From contig JARFRM010000288.1 of assembly GCA_029287235.1 (NCBI GenBank), forward strand, positions 59,891-123,890: a stretch of 64,000 bases of DNA, read 5' to 3'. The notes under the pieces were generated by a model. That model ran no database searches. It saw nothing but the letters and a program-made list of their open reading frames with translations, and was not told the DNA's origin. Both the position numbers and the translations under genes were made by a program. Source of the stretch: Thermoanaerobaculales bacterium (GTDB lineage Bacteria > Acidobacteriota > Thermoanaerobaculia > Thermoanaerobaculales > Sulfomarinibacteraceae). This document shows, in pieces, positions 20,680-34,802 of the stretch. The stretch's first letter is position 1. Each line of letters starts with the position of its first letter.

Positions 20680-21252
20680 TCACTTTCCCAAGCGCAGCGC
20701 TTCGAGCTTCTTGCGCAGGCGCTTGCGTACCCGCATGAGCCGCATCTTGAGCGCGCCCTCGCTGAGCTCGAGGCGGCCGGCCATGCTCTCGATGCTCTCG
20801 CCGTTGGCCTTGGCGACGAGAAGTTCCACGACCTCGGGATCCTCGCTGTCGAGAACCGTCATCATGAGCCGGGCCTCGGCGACCCGCTCGGCCTGTTCGT
20901 GAGGGTCGTCGTCGGACTCGACATGGAGGGCGGCGTCGAGCTCGTCCTCCTTGCGCACCGCCATCCGCCGGAGGTAGTCCCGAGCCGCGTTGGCGGCGAT
21001 CCGTCGAACCCACGCCTTGAAGGTCCGTGGATCCTTGAGGCTGGGCAAACGGTCCCACGCTCGGAGAGCAACGTCCTGGGCGAGATCCTGGGCGGTGTCC
21101 GGCTGGCGGACCCCGCACGCGACAAGGGTCGAGGTGATGGCCGCCCGGTGGGATTGGAGCAGCTCGGCGAAGGCGCTCTCATCACCTGACCTGGCGCGTC
21201 GGACAAGTGCGGCGGTCGCTTCCCATGGGGATTGGTCGGTGGTCGTGCTCAC
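20680..21252 (-). CDS. RNA polymerase sigma factor, sigma-70/ECF-like family
   Basis: LAQDVALRAWDRLPSLKDPRTFKAWVRRIAANAARDYLRR (region 2) and LLVAKANGESIESMAGRLELSEGALKMRLMRVRKRLR (region 4). Confidence 0.88.
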   Translation of the reverse strand: MSTTTDQSPWEATAALVRRARSGDESAFAELLQSHRAAITSTLVACGVRQPDTAQDLAQDVALRAWDRLPSLKDPRTFKAWVRRIAANAARDYLRRMAVRKEDELDAALHVESDDDPHEQAERVAEARLMMTVLDSEDPEVVELLVAKANGESIESMAGRLELSEGALKMRLMRVRKRLRKKLEALRLGK

Positions 21253-21289
21253 GTGGTCCTAGGATACCGTGTTACCCTACGCCGACGGC

Positions 21290-25680
<4,391 letters not shown>

Positions 25681-25683
25681 GTT

Positions 25684-25777
25684 TTAGCCATTGGCCATTA
25701 GCCATCAGCTCCATCGCAGGGGTTGATTGAGCCGCCACGAAATGCGATCGTGGTCAAGCTAACAGCTAACAGCTTTA
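25684..25777. repeat. Short intergenic phrase repeats TTAGCCATTGGCCATTAGCCAT and AGCTAACAGCTAACAGCT
   Basis: Direct 7-9 bp imperfect tandem repeats at 25684-25706 and 25756-25775. Confidence 0.65.
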
Positions 25778-26668
25778 GTACAGACTCGTCAGTCTGTACT
25801 CCGCCAGGAGCCTTGCATCGATGAGGTCGTATCGGCTGCCCTCGACGCGGAAGTACTGGGGTCCGACGGTGTAGTTGCGCTCGATCTTCTGGACCACGAT
25901 TTCGGGGTCGGCCAACATTCGGAGGGGGGCGCTGACGAGGCTGTAACTGAGGAATCGGAGATCGTCCTCGGTGTCGAAGATGCCGTCAAGCCCGGCCGAG
26001 GTCAACACGAGCCGCAGCCACTCGCCCTTGCCGAGCTCGGGTCGATCGACGGTGTGGAACTTGGCCTGCAGGCCTGCCTCGAGATCGGCCGCGATCACAG
26101 GATCGTTCGCCCAGCCGTCGCCGCGGTCGACGATCCGGGTCTCGATGCGGTAGGGATTGCCCCAGCCGTCGACCGAGCGAACTTCGAAGAACTCGCGAAC
26201 CGAGGCCGGAGCCATGTCGGTGTCCGCACCGAAAAACACCAGCGGCATCCAGCCGCGCACGTTCATCGTCGATTTCGGAGCGAGCACCGGCGCCCAGTCG
26301 CCCTCGAACGCAAAGGCCTCGATCTCGCGGACCGCGTAACGTGACGCCGCCGCGCCGATCTCGTGCGCCCGATGGATGGTCACCAACTCGGCGGCCCGGC
26401 CGCTGTCGCCGGAGACCATCCAGCGAAGCGTCGTCGGCAGATCGGGTCCGGGCCCGGTGTCGCGCAGGCGGGCGAATCCCAGGACCGGTAGGAGAATGAT
26501 GGCGCCGTAGACCAGGAACCGCCAGCCGCCGGAGGCGAGAGTCTGGAGAATCGAGCGACGGGGCGGGACGGCCACGGCGGTGCTGAGATCCCAACCGCAG
26601 TTCGAGCAGATCGTGGACCGCACCGGCATGTCGGCGCCGCAAGACGCGCAAGTAGTGACGTTATCCAT
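25775..26668 (-). CDS. Zinc-ribbon single-pass membrane protein
   Basis: MDNVTTCASCGADMPVRSTICSNCGWDLS followed by TM segment FLVYGAIILLPVLGFARL. Start chosen at internal M of ORF 25775..26773. Confidence 0.75.
   Translation of the reverse strand: MDNVTTCASCGADMPVRSTICSNCGWDLSTAVAVPPRRSILQTLASGGWRFLVYGAIILLPVLGFARLRDTGPGPDLPTTLRWMVSGDSGRAAELVTIHRAHEIGAAASRYAVREIEAFAFEGDWAPVLAPKSTMNVRGWMPLVFFGADTDMAPASVREFFEVRSVDGWGNPYRIETRIVDRGDGWANDPVIAADLEAGLQAKFHTVDRPELGKGEWLRLVLTSAGLDGIFDTEDDLRFLSYSLVSAPLRMLADPEIVVQKIERNYTVGPQYFRVEGSRYDLIDARLLAEYRLTSLY
25777..25800. repeat. Perfect hairpin AGTACAGACT-CGTC-AGTCTGTACT overlapping the 3' end of the zinc-ribbon CDS
   Basis: 10-bp perfect stem, 4-nt loop, read directly. 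Confidence 0.85.
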
Positions 26669-26700
26669 GTTGCAAGAGTAGCGCATGTGAAGGTGTGAGC

Positions 26701-26785
26701 TGAAACCGCAGAGACGCAAAGTGGGCAAAGACACCGCACATCGCATGTCGCAACCACGAAGGCACCAAGACACGTAGGACTCACA
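26701..26785 (+). repeat. Quasi-periodic intergenic repeat (GCAAAG, then CAACCACGAAG type)
   Basis: tgaaaccgcagagacgcaaagtgggcaaagacaccgc...gtcgcaaccacgaaggcaccaagacacgtag. Confidence 0.75.
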
Positions 26786-26875
26786 AGATCATCACATATC
26801 ATCTGTCGATCTGACGTTGCGCTCGACGAGGCACGCGACGTCAGATTGATCGCGATGCTGGGCGATCTTGGCATC

Positions 26876-27685
26876 TTAGAGGTTTCTGTTCCCGCGTCTC
26901 CGCCCGGTCCGCGCGATGAGCCACCTCGTGGGCGCCGGAGCCAGCGCCGCAGTCCAGACCATGAGGCGAAGGGCGAAGGGATGGTAGACCACCGGCCGCG
27001 GTCGGCGGACGACATCGAGAACGATCTCGGCGCAGCTCTCGGGGGAGCTGACTGAGATCCACGAGCCGAGGCTGGGGATGTGCTCGTGGGATCCCGGGTT
27101 GACTTGGAAGTACTCGCTCGAGACCTCTCCGAAGTAGATCAGCGAGCTCCTGACGCCGGTGCCTCTGAGATCCTGACAGAGCGCCTCATGGAGTCCGCGG
27201 AGAGCCCACCGCGACGCTGTGTAGGCGGTGGCACCGGGCCACGGGATGACCGATGCCGGAGAGCCGACGTGAATCAACAGGCCTCGGCCGGCAGCGATCA
27301 TTTCGCCGATGAAGGCGCGGCTGGTTTGGGCCGCCGCGAGGTAGGGCGCGCCGATCATGGAGTCGATCTCGGCCGGGGTGGTCTCCTCGAGGAAACGCCA
27401 GATCCCGGCGCCCGCTGAATTGACGACCAGCGACGGGGCGCCCCAGATCGCGAGCACCCGATCGGCCATCTCGTTGACGGCGGAGCCTCGCGAAGCATCG
27501 AGCGCTTCGACCATGGCCTCGCCGCCGGCCTCTCTGATGGTTGTCGCGAGCTCCTCGAGTCGATCGGCGCGACGCGCCACCAGCACCACCCGCCAACCGT
27601 CATTGGAAAGGGTGAGCGCCGATGCCGCCCCGATTCCGCTGGACGCTCCGGTGATCACGGCGATAGGTTGAGAGGATTTGGTCAT
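26876..27685 (-). CDS. SDR family NAD(P)-dependent oxidoreductase
   Basis: AVITGASSGIGAASALTLSNDGWRVVLVARR, LVVNSAGAGIW, YTASRWALRGLHEALCQDLRGTGV. Confidence 0.93.
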   Translation of the reverse strand: MTKSSQPIAVITGASSGIGAASALTLSNDGWRVVLVARRADRLEELATTIREAGGEAMVEALDASRGSAVNEMADRVLAIWGAPSLVVNSAGAGIWRFLEETTPAEIDSMIGAPYLAAAQTSRAFIGEMIAAGRGLLIHVGSPASVIPWPGATAYTASRWALRGLHEALCQDLRGTGVRSSLIYFGEVSSEYFQVNPGSHEHIPSLGSWISVSSPESCAEIVLDVVRRPRPVVYHPFALRLMVWTAALAPAPTRWLIARTGRRRGNRNL

Positions 27686-27805
27686 GGGGAAAGCGTACCT
27701 GAACCAGAGGAGTCAAGGTCCCGTTCGATTGACGCCGACGAGGATCTGTAGTCGCTTTTGCCCGTGATTGCCCCCCGGACGTTGTTTGGCCGATACGGCC
27801 CACGA

Positions 27806-27872
27806 CCCACTTTGTGTCTTCGAGGCTTTGTGGTTGCGACGTCATCTGCGCTCTCTCCGGTTTCTCCGTGCG
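27806..27872 (-). repeat. Quasi-periodic intergenic repeat (CACAAAG / GTCGCAACCAC type)
   Basis: ctttgtgtcttcgaggctttgtggttgcgacgtcatctgcgc; shares GTCGCAACCAC (as reverse complement) with 26747 and 38860. Confidence 0.65.
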
Positions 27873-27941
27873 CTGGCTGGGCCTCGGTGTTCGACCCGTT
27901 ACCTCTCCCGACGTCACGCGTCCTAATGAGTGGAGAAGATG

Positions 27942-28505
27942 ATGATTTCCCCGAATTGCCCCGACCACGGACGACTGGTGCTCGACCTTGCACTGGGTCG
28001 CCTCGACGATGAGGCCGCTGGCAAGGCGGAGAGTGTCAGTGAGTCCTGCCCGGTCTGCCGGGCGTGGTGGTACGAGCACTTCGAAAGTGATGCGGCTCAG
28101 GCTGTCGATGATGTTGTGGCCGTGACCTTCAGCGATCTCCAGCTTCCAGCACGACGGCGCAGCCACCGATGGTTGGCGGCGGCGGCTGCGGTTGTGATGG
28201 CGTTCGGCGTAGGGACCCTGTGGTTGTCGCAGAACAGTCCGACCGTTGATGAAGAGATCCCGGCGCGAACGGCGTCGATCCAGACCTTCGATTTCGAGGT
28301 CCCGGAGGCCGTGAGCGAGTTCGCCATGATTGAGGTTCCGGATCCCGATCCGGCGCCCATCCCGCAGCCGGCAGTCCATCGGGTGGTTCCCCAGAAGACG
28401 GTCGTCGCCGCTGCGGACCCGGTTGTGGTCGAGGAATCCTCCGCGCCTCTCTTTTCCGGTGGCTTCGAAACCGGCGACCTCAGCGCCTGGGTGCCGAGCA
28501 CGTAG
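27942..28505 (+). CDS. Anti-sigma-factor-like transmembrane protein with C-terminal GGFETGD-SAW motif
   Basis: CPDHGRLVLDLALGRLDDEAAGKAESVSESCPVCRAWW, TM segment WLAAAAAVVMAFGVGTLWL, C-terminus APLFSGGFETGDLSAWVPST. Confidence 0.7.
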   Translation: MISPNCPDHGRLVLDLALGRLDDEAAGKAESVSESCPVCRAWWYEHFESDAAQAVDDVVAVTFSDLQLPARRRSHRWLAAAAAVVMAFGVGTLWLSQNSPTVDEEIPARTASIQTFDFEVPEAVSEFAMIEVPDPDPAPIPQPAVHRVVPQKTVVAAADPVVVEESSAPLFSGGFETGDLSAWVPST

Positions 28506-28680
28506 GTCTTCGCGCGTCCGCACGGAGACTCGATTCTCGATACTCGATTCATCGCACGCACAAGCAATGGGATTGCGCTGAAAGAGCGCTTGACATGCCG
28601 GGATGACGGACCGAATCCTGCATCTTGCTCGAGCTGCGATACCATACCGTCTGCCCGGTTTTCCGGGTGGGAGGTCCCCA

Positions 28681-30759
28681 ATGCAGCGTTGCTTCCTGAA
28701 TTTCGTCATCACCTCGGCGATCGTGGGCTGTGCGCTCACCGCAGCCGCCGAAACCCACCCCTTCAATGTTCACGACATGGTCGCGATGGATCGGATCGGT
28801 GATCATCAGCCGTCGCCCGACGGATCAATGGTCGCGTTCGTGGTGACGACCATGGATCTCGAGGCCAACCGTGGCGGGCGGAATCTCTGGCTCGCAGCCA
28901 CCGATGGTTCGGTGGTGCGTCAGTTGACGACCCACGGTTCTTCGGATGTGAGCCCCCGGTGGGCGGATGCGCGAATGCTCTACTTTCTTTCGACTCGATC
29001 GGGATCGTCGCAGGTGTGGCGGATGGCCGTCGATGGAGGAGAGGCCGAGCAGGTGACCGAGGTGCCCCTCGACATCGAGGCTTTCAAGATCGGACCCGGC
29101 GGCAAGGCGCTCTACCTGGGTCTCAAGGTCTTCGCAGATTGCGAGGACCCGGTGCCGTGCACGGTCGAGCGACTCGAGATTGAAGCCGCGCGGAAAACGA
29201 CCGGGATGGTCTTCGATCAGGTCTTCGTCCGTCACTGGGACTTCTGGAAGGACGGCCGCCGCAATCATGTGTTCAGGCTCGCCCTGGGCGAGGACGGATT
29301 GCCGAGCGGCCAACCGGTGGACCTGATGTCCGGCGTCGACGGCGATTGCCCGACCATTCCCTGGGGTGGTGGCGAAGACTGGACAGTCTCGCCCGACGAC
29401 GCGACGGTGGTGTATACGGCCAAGGTGGTCGGCGGCTCCGAGGAGGCCTGGTCCACCGACTATGACCTCTGGGTCGTGCCCACCGACGGGTCGTCCCCGG
29501 CAACCAAACTGACCGAGGCCAACCGGGCATGGGACGCATCGCCCGTGTTTTCACCCGACGGCACGAAGCTCGCCTATCTCGCCATGACCAGAGCCGGTTA
29601 CGAGGCGGACCGCTTCCGAGTGTTGATCATGGACTGGCCCGGCGGTGAGCCCCGGGTGCTGACCGAGGCCTGGGATCGGTCGCCGCGCGCCATCGTATGG
29701 TCGCCCGATGGGGCCTGGCTCTATGCATCGGCCGACAACATAGGCAATCACTCCATCTTCCGCATCGACCCGAGTAACGGAGCCGTTCAAGCCCTCCTCA
29801 CGCGTCACACGAACTCGGGTCCGAGACCACTGGCGGACGGTCGCCTGCTCTTCGCGCGTGACAAGCTGACCTCGCCGGTGGAGCTCTTCGTCCGGCCGGC
29901 CGACGGAGGAGATCCGATCCAGATCACCGACCTCAACGGTGATCGGCTTGCGGCCGTCGACTTCGGTTCCTACACTCAGTTCTCGTTCGCCGGAGCCCAT
30001 GGTGATGAGGTCTTCGGTTATTTCATCGAGCCCGTCGATCGCGATCCCGGCAAGAACTACCCGCTCGCCTTCTTGATCCATGGTGGTCCCCAAGGCAGCT
30101 TCGACGATCACTTCCACTATCGGTGGAACCCTCAGATCTACGCCGGTCACGGGTACGCGGTGGTCATGATCGACTTCCACGGATCCACGGGCTACGGTCA
30201 GGCCTTCACCGATGCCATCAACGGCGACTGGGGCGGGGCGCCTTTCGAGGATCTCATGAAGGGGCTCGATGATGTCCTGCGCCGTCACAGCTGGATCGAC
30301 CCCGACCGGGTGGCGGCGGCGGGCGCAAGCTTCGGCGGCTACATGATCAACTGGATTCAGGGCAAGACCGATCGTTTTGCCGCTCTGGTATGTCACGACG
30401 GCAACCTCGACGAGACCATGGCCTACTTCAACACCGAGGAACTGTGGTTCCCCGAGTGGGAGCACGGTGGGACCCCATGGGCGAATCCTGAAGGCTACGC
30501 CAAACACTCGCCGGTACGGCTTGTGGGCAACTGGAAGACTCCGGAGCTCGTCATCCACGGTGCCCTTGATTACCGCGTCGTCGACACCCAGGGACTGGCC
30601 ACATTCAACGCACTCCAGCGCCGCGGGGTGCCGTCGCAATTGCTCTACTACCCGGATGAGAATCACTGGGTCTTGAAACCGCTCAACTCCATCCAGTGGC
30701 ACGAGGTCGTGCTCGACTGGATGGACCGGTGGACACAGCCCGCCGGCAGTGAAGAGTGA
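28681..30759 (+). CDS. S9 family (prolyl oligopeptidase/acylaminoacyl-type) peptidase
   Basis: Signal peptide, WD40-like PD40 repeats, AAAGASFGGYMINWIQG, VIHGALDYRV, DENHWVLKP. Confidence 0.93.
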   Translation: MQRCFLNFVITSAIVGCALTAAAETHPFNVHDMVAMDRIGDHQPSPDGSMVAFVVTTMDLEANRGGRNLWLAATDGSVVRQLTTHGSSDVSPRWADARMLYFLSTRSGSSQVWRMAVDGGEAEQVTEVPLDIEAFKIGPGGKALYLGLKVFADCEDPVPCTVERLEIEAARKTTGMVFDQVFVRHWDFWKDGRRNHVFRLALGEDGLPSGQPVDLMSGVDGDCPTIPWGGGEDWTVSPDDATVVYTAKVVGGSEEAWSTDYDLWVVPTDGSSPATKLTEANRAWDASPVFSPDGTKLAYLAMTRAGYEADRFRVLIMDWPGGEPRVLTEAWDRSPRAIVWSPDGAWLYASADNIGNHSIFRIDPSNGAVQALLTRHTNSGPRPLADGRLLFARDKLTSPVELFVRPADGGDPIQITDLNGDRLAAVDFGSYTQFSFAGAHGDEVFGYFIEPVDRDPGKNYPLAFLIHGGPQGSFDDHFHYRWNPQIYAGHGYAVVMIDFHGSTGYGQAFTDAINGDWGGAPFEDLMKGLDDVLRRHSWIDPDRVAAAGASFGGYMINWIQGKTDRFAALVCHDGNLDETMAYFNTEELWFPEWEHGGTPWANPEGYAKHSPVRLVGNWKTPELVIHGALDYRVVDTQGLATFNALQRRGVPSQLLYYPDENHWVLKPLNSIQWHEVVLDWMDRWTQPAGSEE

Positions 30760-30828
30760 GGCGCACGATCGAGTCACCACTTCACTGTTGATCAGGTGTT
30801 GATATGATGGGGCATCCCGGAGGATGAC

Positions 30829-31449
30829 GTGATCATCACTTGCCCGGAGTGCGAAACAAAATATCGATACGACGAGCGACTGTTTGACGGCGAGGCCGTG
30901 AAACAGGTCAAGTGCACTTCGTGTGGAGTTTCCTTCGAGACCGCCAATCCGGTGCTGAAAGATGCGGATTCCGGGACGTCGGGTGATGACGACATCGGCG
31001 AAAAATTCGAGCTCGCCGATGACTCCGGAGCCACGTGGAATCCGGCGTTCTCCGAGGTTCCGGAATCGACGCCGTCCCCGGTTACGGACTCAACTCTCCC
31101 CGGAGGGGGACCCGGCGAAGAACCGCCGATGCCGGCCGACCCCCGTTATTCGCTGGCGGTCATAGCCGGTGGCCAAGCCGGCAGCGTCTTCCAGATCCAA
31201 AAAACCCGGACCTTCCTCGGTAGGGGGTCGGCGATGGACATCCAGTTGCGGGATTCCGAGGTGTCTCGTCGGCATGCCTTGCTCGAAATCTGCGAACCCG
31301 ATGTCAGCTTGACGGACCTCCAAGCGACCAACGGAACGTGGTTCAACGGCGCCCAGATCCAATCGACCAAACTGGGCCACCAGGATGAGTTCACCCTCGG
31401 GTCGACCACCCTGATGCTCATCGTGACTCCGGTGCGTGACACGCCATAG
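30829..31449 (+). CDS. MJ0042-type zinc-ribbon plus FHA domain protein
   Basis: MIITCPECETKYRYDERLFDGEAVKQVKCTSCGVSFE; FHA: FLGRGSAMDIQLRDSEVSRRHALLEI...TDLQATNGTWFNG. Confidence 0.9.
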   Translation: MIITCPECETKYRYDERLFDGEAVKQVKCTSCGVSFETANPVLKDADSGTSGDDDIGEKFELADDSGATWNPAFSEVPESTPSPVTDSTLPGGGPGEEPPMPADPRYSLAVIAGGQAGSVFQIQKTRTFLGRGSAMDIQLRDSEVSRRHALLEICEPDVSLTDLQATNGTWFNGAQIQSTKLGHQDEFTLGSTTLMLIVTPVRDTP

Positions 31450-31593
31450 CGTCAGTTTGACGTGATTGCGCCCGACCAGCAGCTTGAATCGAACATTGAT
31501 ACCGGCATCGGTTTTGCTTATCGTGCGCCATTGAATAACGAATTTCCACCGGCCGGGGCACGGTCCCACAGCCGGCCGACAAGGAGTCTTGCG

Positions 31594-32541
31594 ATGATCG
31601 AAGTCGAAAACCTGACGAAGATCTACGTCGACAGCCCGGTGGTCGACCGCCTCTCGTTCTTCGTCCCCGAGGGCCAGATTCTCGGATTCCTCGGTCCCAA
31701 CGGCGCCGGCAAGACCACCGCCATGCGGATGATGACCGGATTCCTGCCCGCCACCTCGGGCGAGGTCGTGGTGGCCGGGATCAATCTCGACGCTGACCCT
31801 GTGGGCCTCCGTCGAAAGATCGGCTATCTGCCCGAGAATGTGCCCCTCTACCCCGAGCTGCGAGTGGAGGAGTACCTTCGGTTTCGCGCCGATGTCGAGG
31901 GTGTTCCCCGAGCCGAATTCCCCGGTCGGCTCGACTATGTGATCGAGCGATGCATGCTCTCGGATGTCAGCCGGCAGGTGATCGGCACCCTTTCCAAGGG
32001 CTTCCGTCAGCGTGTGGGTTTGGCGGGAGCGTTGATTCACGAGCCGCCGGTCCTCATCCTCGACGAGCCCACCGTCGGCCTCGATCCCAATCAGATCATC
32101 AAGGTGCGGGAGCTCATCACCGAGCTCGGTCAGGACCACACGGTGGTACTGTCGACCCACATCCTGCCCGAGGTCGAGCAGGTCTGTGAACGGGTCTTCA
32201 TCATCGACAACGGGAGAATCGTCGCCGACGGAACTCCCGACGCGCTTCGGACCCGGCTCATCGGAAACCCGGTCGTCCGGGTCGAGGTCAAGGGTGCGGA
32301 CGTCGATGCCGTCGAGTCGCTCGGACGGTTGCCCGGCGTCGTCGCCGCCGAGGGGAGGACGAACGGTGTTTTCCTTGTCGAGCACCTCAGCGACGCGGAC
32401 CCCCGTGAGGCTGTCTTTCACCTCGCCGTGGAGCGAGGCTGGGTGCTCATCGGTCTGACGCCCGAGCAGGCGACCCTCGAGGACGTCTTTGTTCGGTTGA
32501 CGACCGCCGATGAGGCGGCGTCCATGGCCCGGGAGGTGTGA
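31594..32541 (+). CDS. ABC transporter ATP-binding protein (GldA-like)
   Basis: FLGPNGAGKTTAMRMMTGFL, LSKGFRQRVGLAGALIHEPPVLILDEPTVGLDPNQI. Confidence 0.95.
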   Translation: MIEVENLTKIYVDSPVVDRLSFFVPEGQILGFLGPNGAGKTTAMRMMTGFLPATSGEVVVAGINLDADPVGLRRKIGYLPENVPLYPELRVEEYLRFRADVEGVPRAEFPGRLDYVIERCMLSDVSRQVIGTLSKGFRQRVGLAGALIHEPPVLILDEPTVGLDPNQIIKVRELITELGQDHTVVLSTHILPEVEQVCERVFIIDNGRIVADGTPDALRTRLIGNPVVRVEVKGADVDAVESLGRLPGVVAAEGRTNGVFLVEHLSDADPREAVFHLAVERGWVLIGLTPEQATLEDVFVRLTTADEAASMAREV

Positions 32542-32542
32542 G

Positions 32543-33283
32543 ATGAAGGCATTTTCGGCCGTCGTCCGCCGCGAGCTCATCGCCTACTTCTCGTCGCCGT
32601 TGGCCTACATCGTCATGGCGGCTTTTCTCCTGCTCCAGGGAGCGCTCTTCGCGCTGATCATCGGCTACCTCAGCCAGCCCGGCCAGTCATCGTTGTCGAT
32701 CCTCCAGGCTTTTTTCGGGGGCACGATTTTCTTCTGGTTTTTCCTGGTGGTGGCACCACTCATCACGATGCGTCTCGTGGCCGAGGAACGGCGCTCGGGC
32801 ACCATCGAGGTGCTGCTGACCTCGCCGGTGACCGAGGCCCAGGTGATCGCCGGCAAGTTTTCCGCGGCCCTGGCTTTTTATCTCGCACTCTGGCTCCCGA
32901 CGGTGGTCTACGTGCTCATGATCAAAAGCCAGGCCTCCGTCGATTGGGGCGCGGTGGCGGCGTCGTATCTGGGGGTTGCGCTCATCGGCGCCCTCTTTGT
33001 CTCCCTCGGCCTCTTCGCCTCGACACTGACCCGAAACCAGATCATCGCCGCAGTTCTCGCCTTCACCGGCCTCATCATCCTCTTTGGGATGCCGTTGTTG
33101 CGAGGCCTGTTGATTTCCTCATCGGGATTCGGTGCGGTGATCGACCATGCCGATCTTTGGCAGCACATGGCGGACTACTCGAAGGGCATCGTCGACACCC
33201 GGTACGTCGCCTACGAGCTGTCGCTCACGTGCCTCTTTCTCTTTCTGTCGACCAAGAGCCTCGAACTGAACAAGTGGAGGTAG
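32543..33283 (+). CDS. ABC transporter permease (GldF-like)
   Basis: Six hydrophobic segments; RRELIAYFSSPLAYIVMAAFLLLQG; RSGTIEVLLTSPVTEAQVIAGKF. Confidence 0.9.
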   Translation: MKAFSAVVRRELIAYFSSPLAYIVMAAFLLLQGALFALIIGYLSQPGQSSLSILQAFFGGTIFFWFFLVVAPLITMRLVAEERRSGTIEVLLTSPVTEAQVIAGKFSAALAFYLALWLPTVVYVLMIKSQASVDWGAVAASYLGVALIGALFVSLGLFASTLTRNQIIAAVLAFTGLIILFGMPLLRGLLISSSGFGAVIDHADLWQHMADYSKGIVDTRYVAYELSLTCLFLFLSTKSLELNKWR

Positions 33284-33286
33284 GCG

Positions 33287-34780
33287 ATGAGAAAGCAAGC
33301 ACTGCGTTACGGTGTGGCGGGCGGCGCGGCCCTGGTCCTGGTCCTCGGTCTGGTCCTCATGGCCAATTGGCTCGGGGCTCGCCACTACAAACGGTGGGAT
33401 TGGACGTCGTCAAAGCTCTACTCCCTGTCCGAAAAGAGCCTCAACCTGGTCGGATCCCTGGAAGAGGACATCCGGATTGTGGTCTTCATGGTTCCGGGCA
33501 GTCCTCTCTACGATCAAGTACATGAGCTTTTGTCGAGATACCAGGCGGCGTCCGACCAAATCGCCGTGGAGTACATCGATCCCGACAAGGAGCCGCTCAG
33601 AACCACCCAGCTCACCCAGGAGTACGGTGTCTCCGTGGCCGACACCGTGGTCTTCATTGTCGGTGATCGAACCAAGTACGTGACCGCCGAACAGATGGTG
33701 GAATACGACTACGCGGGCATGGAGTATGGCCAGCAGCCGACCATCCGAGCCTTCCAAGGCGAGGAGCAATTCACATCGGCCATCCTGTCGCTGGTGGCGA
33801 CGGAGGTACCGAAGATCTACTTTGTCACCGGCCACGGAGAAGCCTCTCTGGCGTCGGTGGGGACCGGCGCTCTGGCCGAACGCAGCCTGACGGTACTTGC
33901 GGATTCTTTGCGGCGGGACAACATGGAGGCGGAAGACATCAGCCTGCTGTCGGGTGACGTGCCATCCGATGCCGACGTCCTCGTGATTGTCGGGCCGACC
34001 ACCGCCTACACCGCTGCCGAAATCGCGGTCCTCGACGCATATCTCGATGGTGGTGGGAGGCTTCTGGTGGCCCTCGATCCCCTCATCGAGCCCGAAGGAA
34101 CCATGCGGATGACCCGCCTCGAGGGCTTTCTCGCCAATCGCGGCGTCGTGGTCAACAACGATTTGGTGGTGGATCCGTCGCGCAAGCTGCCGTACTTCGA
34201 TCTGTCGGCGGTCTATCTGACCGATTTCGCGGATCACCCTGTGACCAAGGGACTCGAGGGAATTGCCGTTCTCTTCACCGTGACGCGATCATTGGGCGTC
34301 GACTCGGACGATGCCCGGGTCCTGGTGGAGACCACCGACGAGGGCTGGGGCGAAACCGATCTCGGGATGCTGCTCCGGGGTGATCCTGTCGTCTTCGACG
34401 ATGGCATCGACACCCTGGGTCCGGTTGCGGTGGCGGTGGTGGCGGAGGGCTCGGCGACAGCCGCAGTGTTCGATGACGGGGGTGATCCGACCGCTGATCT
34501 CGAGGGTGAGCGCACTTACCGCCTGGCGGTGTTCGGCGACTCCGATTTTCTCACCGATGTGGACATCGGCAACGCCGGCAACTCGATCATGGCCATGAAC
34601 ACTCTCAACTGGATGACCTTTCGAGAGATCTCCATGGGAATTCCGCCTCGAAATGTAGAAGATCTGAACCTCTTCATCGGTCAGCAGCAGATGCGGATCA
34701 TCCTCGTGGTGGTTCTCCTCGTGATGCCGGGTGCGGCCATCGCCATGGGAATCCTGGTGTGGCGGCGCCGCAAGCACTGA
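33287..34780 (+). CDS. GldG family protein
   Basis: N-terminal TM; DWTSSKLYSLSEKSLNLVGSLEEDIRIVVFM; YIDPDKEPLRTTQLTQEYGV; C-terminal TM. Confidence 0.9.
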   Translation: MRKQALRYGVAGGAALVLVLGLVLMANWLGARHYKRWDWTSSKLYSLSEKSLNLVGSLEEDIRIVVFMVPGSPLYDQVHELLSRYQAASDQIAVEYIDPDKEPLRTTQLTQEYGVSVADTVVFIVGDRTKYVTAEQMVEYDYAGMEYGQQPTIRAFQGEEQFTSAILSLVATEVPKIYFVTGHGEASLASVGTGALAERSLTVLADSLRRDNMEAEDISLLSGDVPSDADVLVIVGPTTAYTAAEIAVLDAYLDGGGRLLVALDPLIEPEGTMRMTRLEGFLANRGVVVNNDLVVDPSRKLPYFDLSAVYLTDFADHPVTKGLEGIAVLFTVTRSLGVDSDDARVLVETTDEGWGETDLGMLLRGDPVVFDDGIDTLGPVAVAVVAEGSATAAVFDDGGDPTADLEGERTYRLAVFGDSDFLTDVDIGNAGNSIMAMNTLNWMTFREISMGIPPRNVEDLNLFIGQQQMRIILVVVLLVMPGAAIAMGILVWRRRKH

Positions 34781-34802
34781 CGCCGCGGGTGGGAGGAGCG
34801 AG

